Of a stretch of 64,000 nucleotides of DNA, positions 63,082 to 64,000 are shown in pieces. The notes below the pieces were generated by a model that was not told the DNA's origin, ran no database searches, and saw nothing but the letters and a program-made list of their open reading frames with translations. Numbering within the stretch: position 1 is the stretch's first letter; each line of letters begins with the position of its first letter. The DNA is from Chryseobacterium sp. T16E-39 (GTDB lineage Bacteria; Bacteroidota; Bacteroidia; Flavobacteriales; Weeksellaceae), in assembly GCF_002216065.1 (NCBI RefSeq), contig NZ_CP022282.1:1054001-1118000 (forward strand), read 5' to 3'. A program made the position numbers and the translations under genes.

Positions 63082-64000
63082 TTAATGATTTACATTAGCA
63101 ACTTCTTTAGGATCATGTTTATGTTTAAATAAAATAGCAAAAAATATTGCAAGTACCAGTGCATAAGCTGCAAATGACAACCATATATTTTGCCAATCTT
63201 TTACCATAACAACGGAGGATAATGTTCCATCAGCATTAACGGCTGCATTAAAAGATTTTTTTAGAATTTCCAAAAATGTCTGATTATCAGGTGTTGTTTG
63301 CAAATAAGAAGAAAGATCTCCTACATTCGTAAATTTCCGTGTAAAGAACTTATCAATAGCCCATCCCGCCATATAGCTTCCAAAAACAGCTCCAAAGCCA
63401 TTCGTCATCATCATAAATAATCCTTGTGCAGAAGAACGAATCTTTTTATCTGTTGTTGTTTCTACAAAAAGAGAACCTGAAATATTAAAGAAGTCGAAAG
63501 CCATTCCGTATACGATGCAGGAAAGAACAATGAGAGCTAATCCATATCCATCCGGAACACCATAGGCAAAAAATCCAAACCTTAATACCCAAGCCAACAT
63601 AGACATCAACATTACCTTTTTAATTCCGAACTTCTTTAAAAAGAATGGAATTGCAAGGATAAATAAGGTTTCTGAAACCTGAGAAATTGACATAATGATC
63701 GTAGATCTCTGTACAACGAAAGAATCTGCATATTTTGGGAAGTGAGCAAATTCACTTAAGAAAACATCCCCGTATGCATTTGTGAGCTGTAAAGCAGCAC
63801 CTAACAGCATAGAAAATAAGAAAAATAGTGCCGTTTTATAGTTACCGAAAAGCTTAAATGCATTCAAACCAAGCTGTTCCGACAAAGGTGCACTTTTATC
63901 AATTAATTTTTGTGGTGGACATTTTGGTAAAGTCAGTGCATAGATTCCGAGAAGAATCGCTACAACTCCACCAATATAAAATTGACCTTCAGTCGCTTTA
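63082..64000 (-). CDS. MFS transporter, nucleoside permease-like (5' end beyond window)
   Basis: The frame is open to the window edge, so the N-terminus lies to the right; 306 codons are visible. A TTG at 63885 is internal, not the start, because the upstream codons continue membrane-protein sequence (G-G-V-V-A-I-L-L-G-I-Y-A-L-T-L-P near the edge). Visible helices fit the second half of an MFS protein; the L-P-x-C-P-P loop and the G-M-A-F-D-F-F-N-I-S-G-S-L-F-V stretch are typical of the NupG/XapB nucleoside:H+ symporter group. Substrate probably nucleosides. Confidence 0.85.
   Translation of the reverse strand, partial: KATEGQFYIGGVVAILLGIYALTLPKCPPQKLIDKSAPLSEQLGLNAFKLFGNYKTALFFLFSMLLGAALQLTNAYGDVFLSEFAHFPKYADSFVVQRSTIIMSISQVSETLFILAIPFFLKKFGIKKVMLMSMLAWVLRFGFFAYGVPDGYGLALIVLSCIVYGMAFDFFNISGSLFVETTTDKKIRSSAQGLFMMMTNGFGAVFGSYMAGWAIDKFFTRKFTNVGDLSSYLQTTPDNQTFLEILKKSFNAAVNADGTLSSVVMVKDWQNIWLSFAAYALVLAIFFAILFKHKHDPKEVANVNH

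Noticed and set aside
63082..63885. MFS gene starting at TTG 63885
   Set aside because: The frame continues upstream with membrane-protein sequence to the window edge, so the gene is 5' truncated by the window.

Overview
The window reads as chromosomal DNA of a low-GC flavobacterium, most like Chryseobacterium or a close relative in Weeksellaceae. The signs are type IX secretion (T9SS) sorting domains, Bacteroidetes-type promoters (-7 box TAnnTTTG) a short distance before many start codons, a menaquinone pathway, a mevalonate pathway kinase, an apparent sulfonolipid gene pair and many DUF families typical of Flavobacteriia. No phage, transposase, CRISPR array, rRNA or tRNA was seen. Most genes from 9 kb onward lie on the minus strand.

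Layout. 1-2940 (-): 3' truncated DUF2723 membrane glycosyltransferase. 3165-5553 (+): a cysteine-synthase-like enzyme and an alpha-oxoamine synthase, read here as cysteate synthase and cysteate acyltransferase of capnine/sulfonolipid synthesis. 5693-8425 (+): a small secreted glucosaminidase and a radical SAM protein with an unusual C-x4-C-x2-C motif. 8426-9360: a tandem array of composite palindromic repeats. 9361-12111 (-): a secreted unknown, atpC and atpD. 12432-13352 (+): ribF. 13349-24978: mixed metabolism (carboxylesterase, NAD-binding protein, a frameshifted glyoxalase-like gene, glutathione peroxidase, kdsB, PAP2 phosphatase, aminotransferase, phospho-sugar mutase). Two S23-like four-helix-bundle genes, each in a repeat-flanked cassette, bracket the mutase gene. 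25044-26590: GT2 and DUF4199. 26724-26816 (+): SRP RNA. 26836-30163 (-): a compact menB-menA-SRPBCC-membrane-UPF0173 run. 30340-33989 (-): gyrA and a TPR protein.

34138-45565 holds small unknowns, a 44-residue double-glycine leader peptide, a protein with a toxin-deamidase-like Cys/His pattern, uvrA, a Crp/Fnr-DJ-1-monooxygenase group, and an isolated tssE-tssF pair of a subtype iii type VI secretion system. 45784-49027 holds an amino-acid permease, a DUF4920 protein and an M14 carboxypeptidase. 49028-49859 is a long AT-rich non-coding stretch with one exact and several near-exact DnaA boxes plus palindromes in front of an HTH regulator. 50455-64000 (-) carries two T9SS cargo proteins, proline dehydrogenase, a UbiA-family prenyltransferase with a mevalonate kinase, two MFS transporters, an SDR with a second Crp/Fnr regulator, a thiolase, and two small unknown proteins.

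Several start sites were moved inward, either because the longer start is TTG or because a TAnnTTTG promoter box lies inside the longer frame. Nothing in the window is certain to be a new system. The best leads are the sulfonolipid pair, the double-glycine peptide, the deamidase-like protein, the S23-like cassettes, the isolated tssEF pair, the palindromic array and the DnaA-box cluster.
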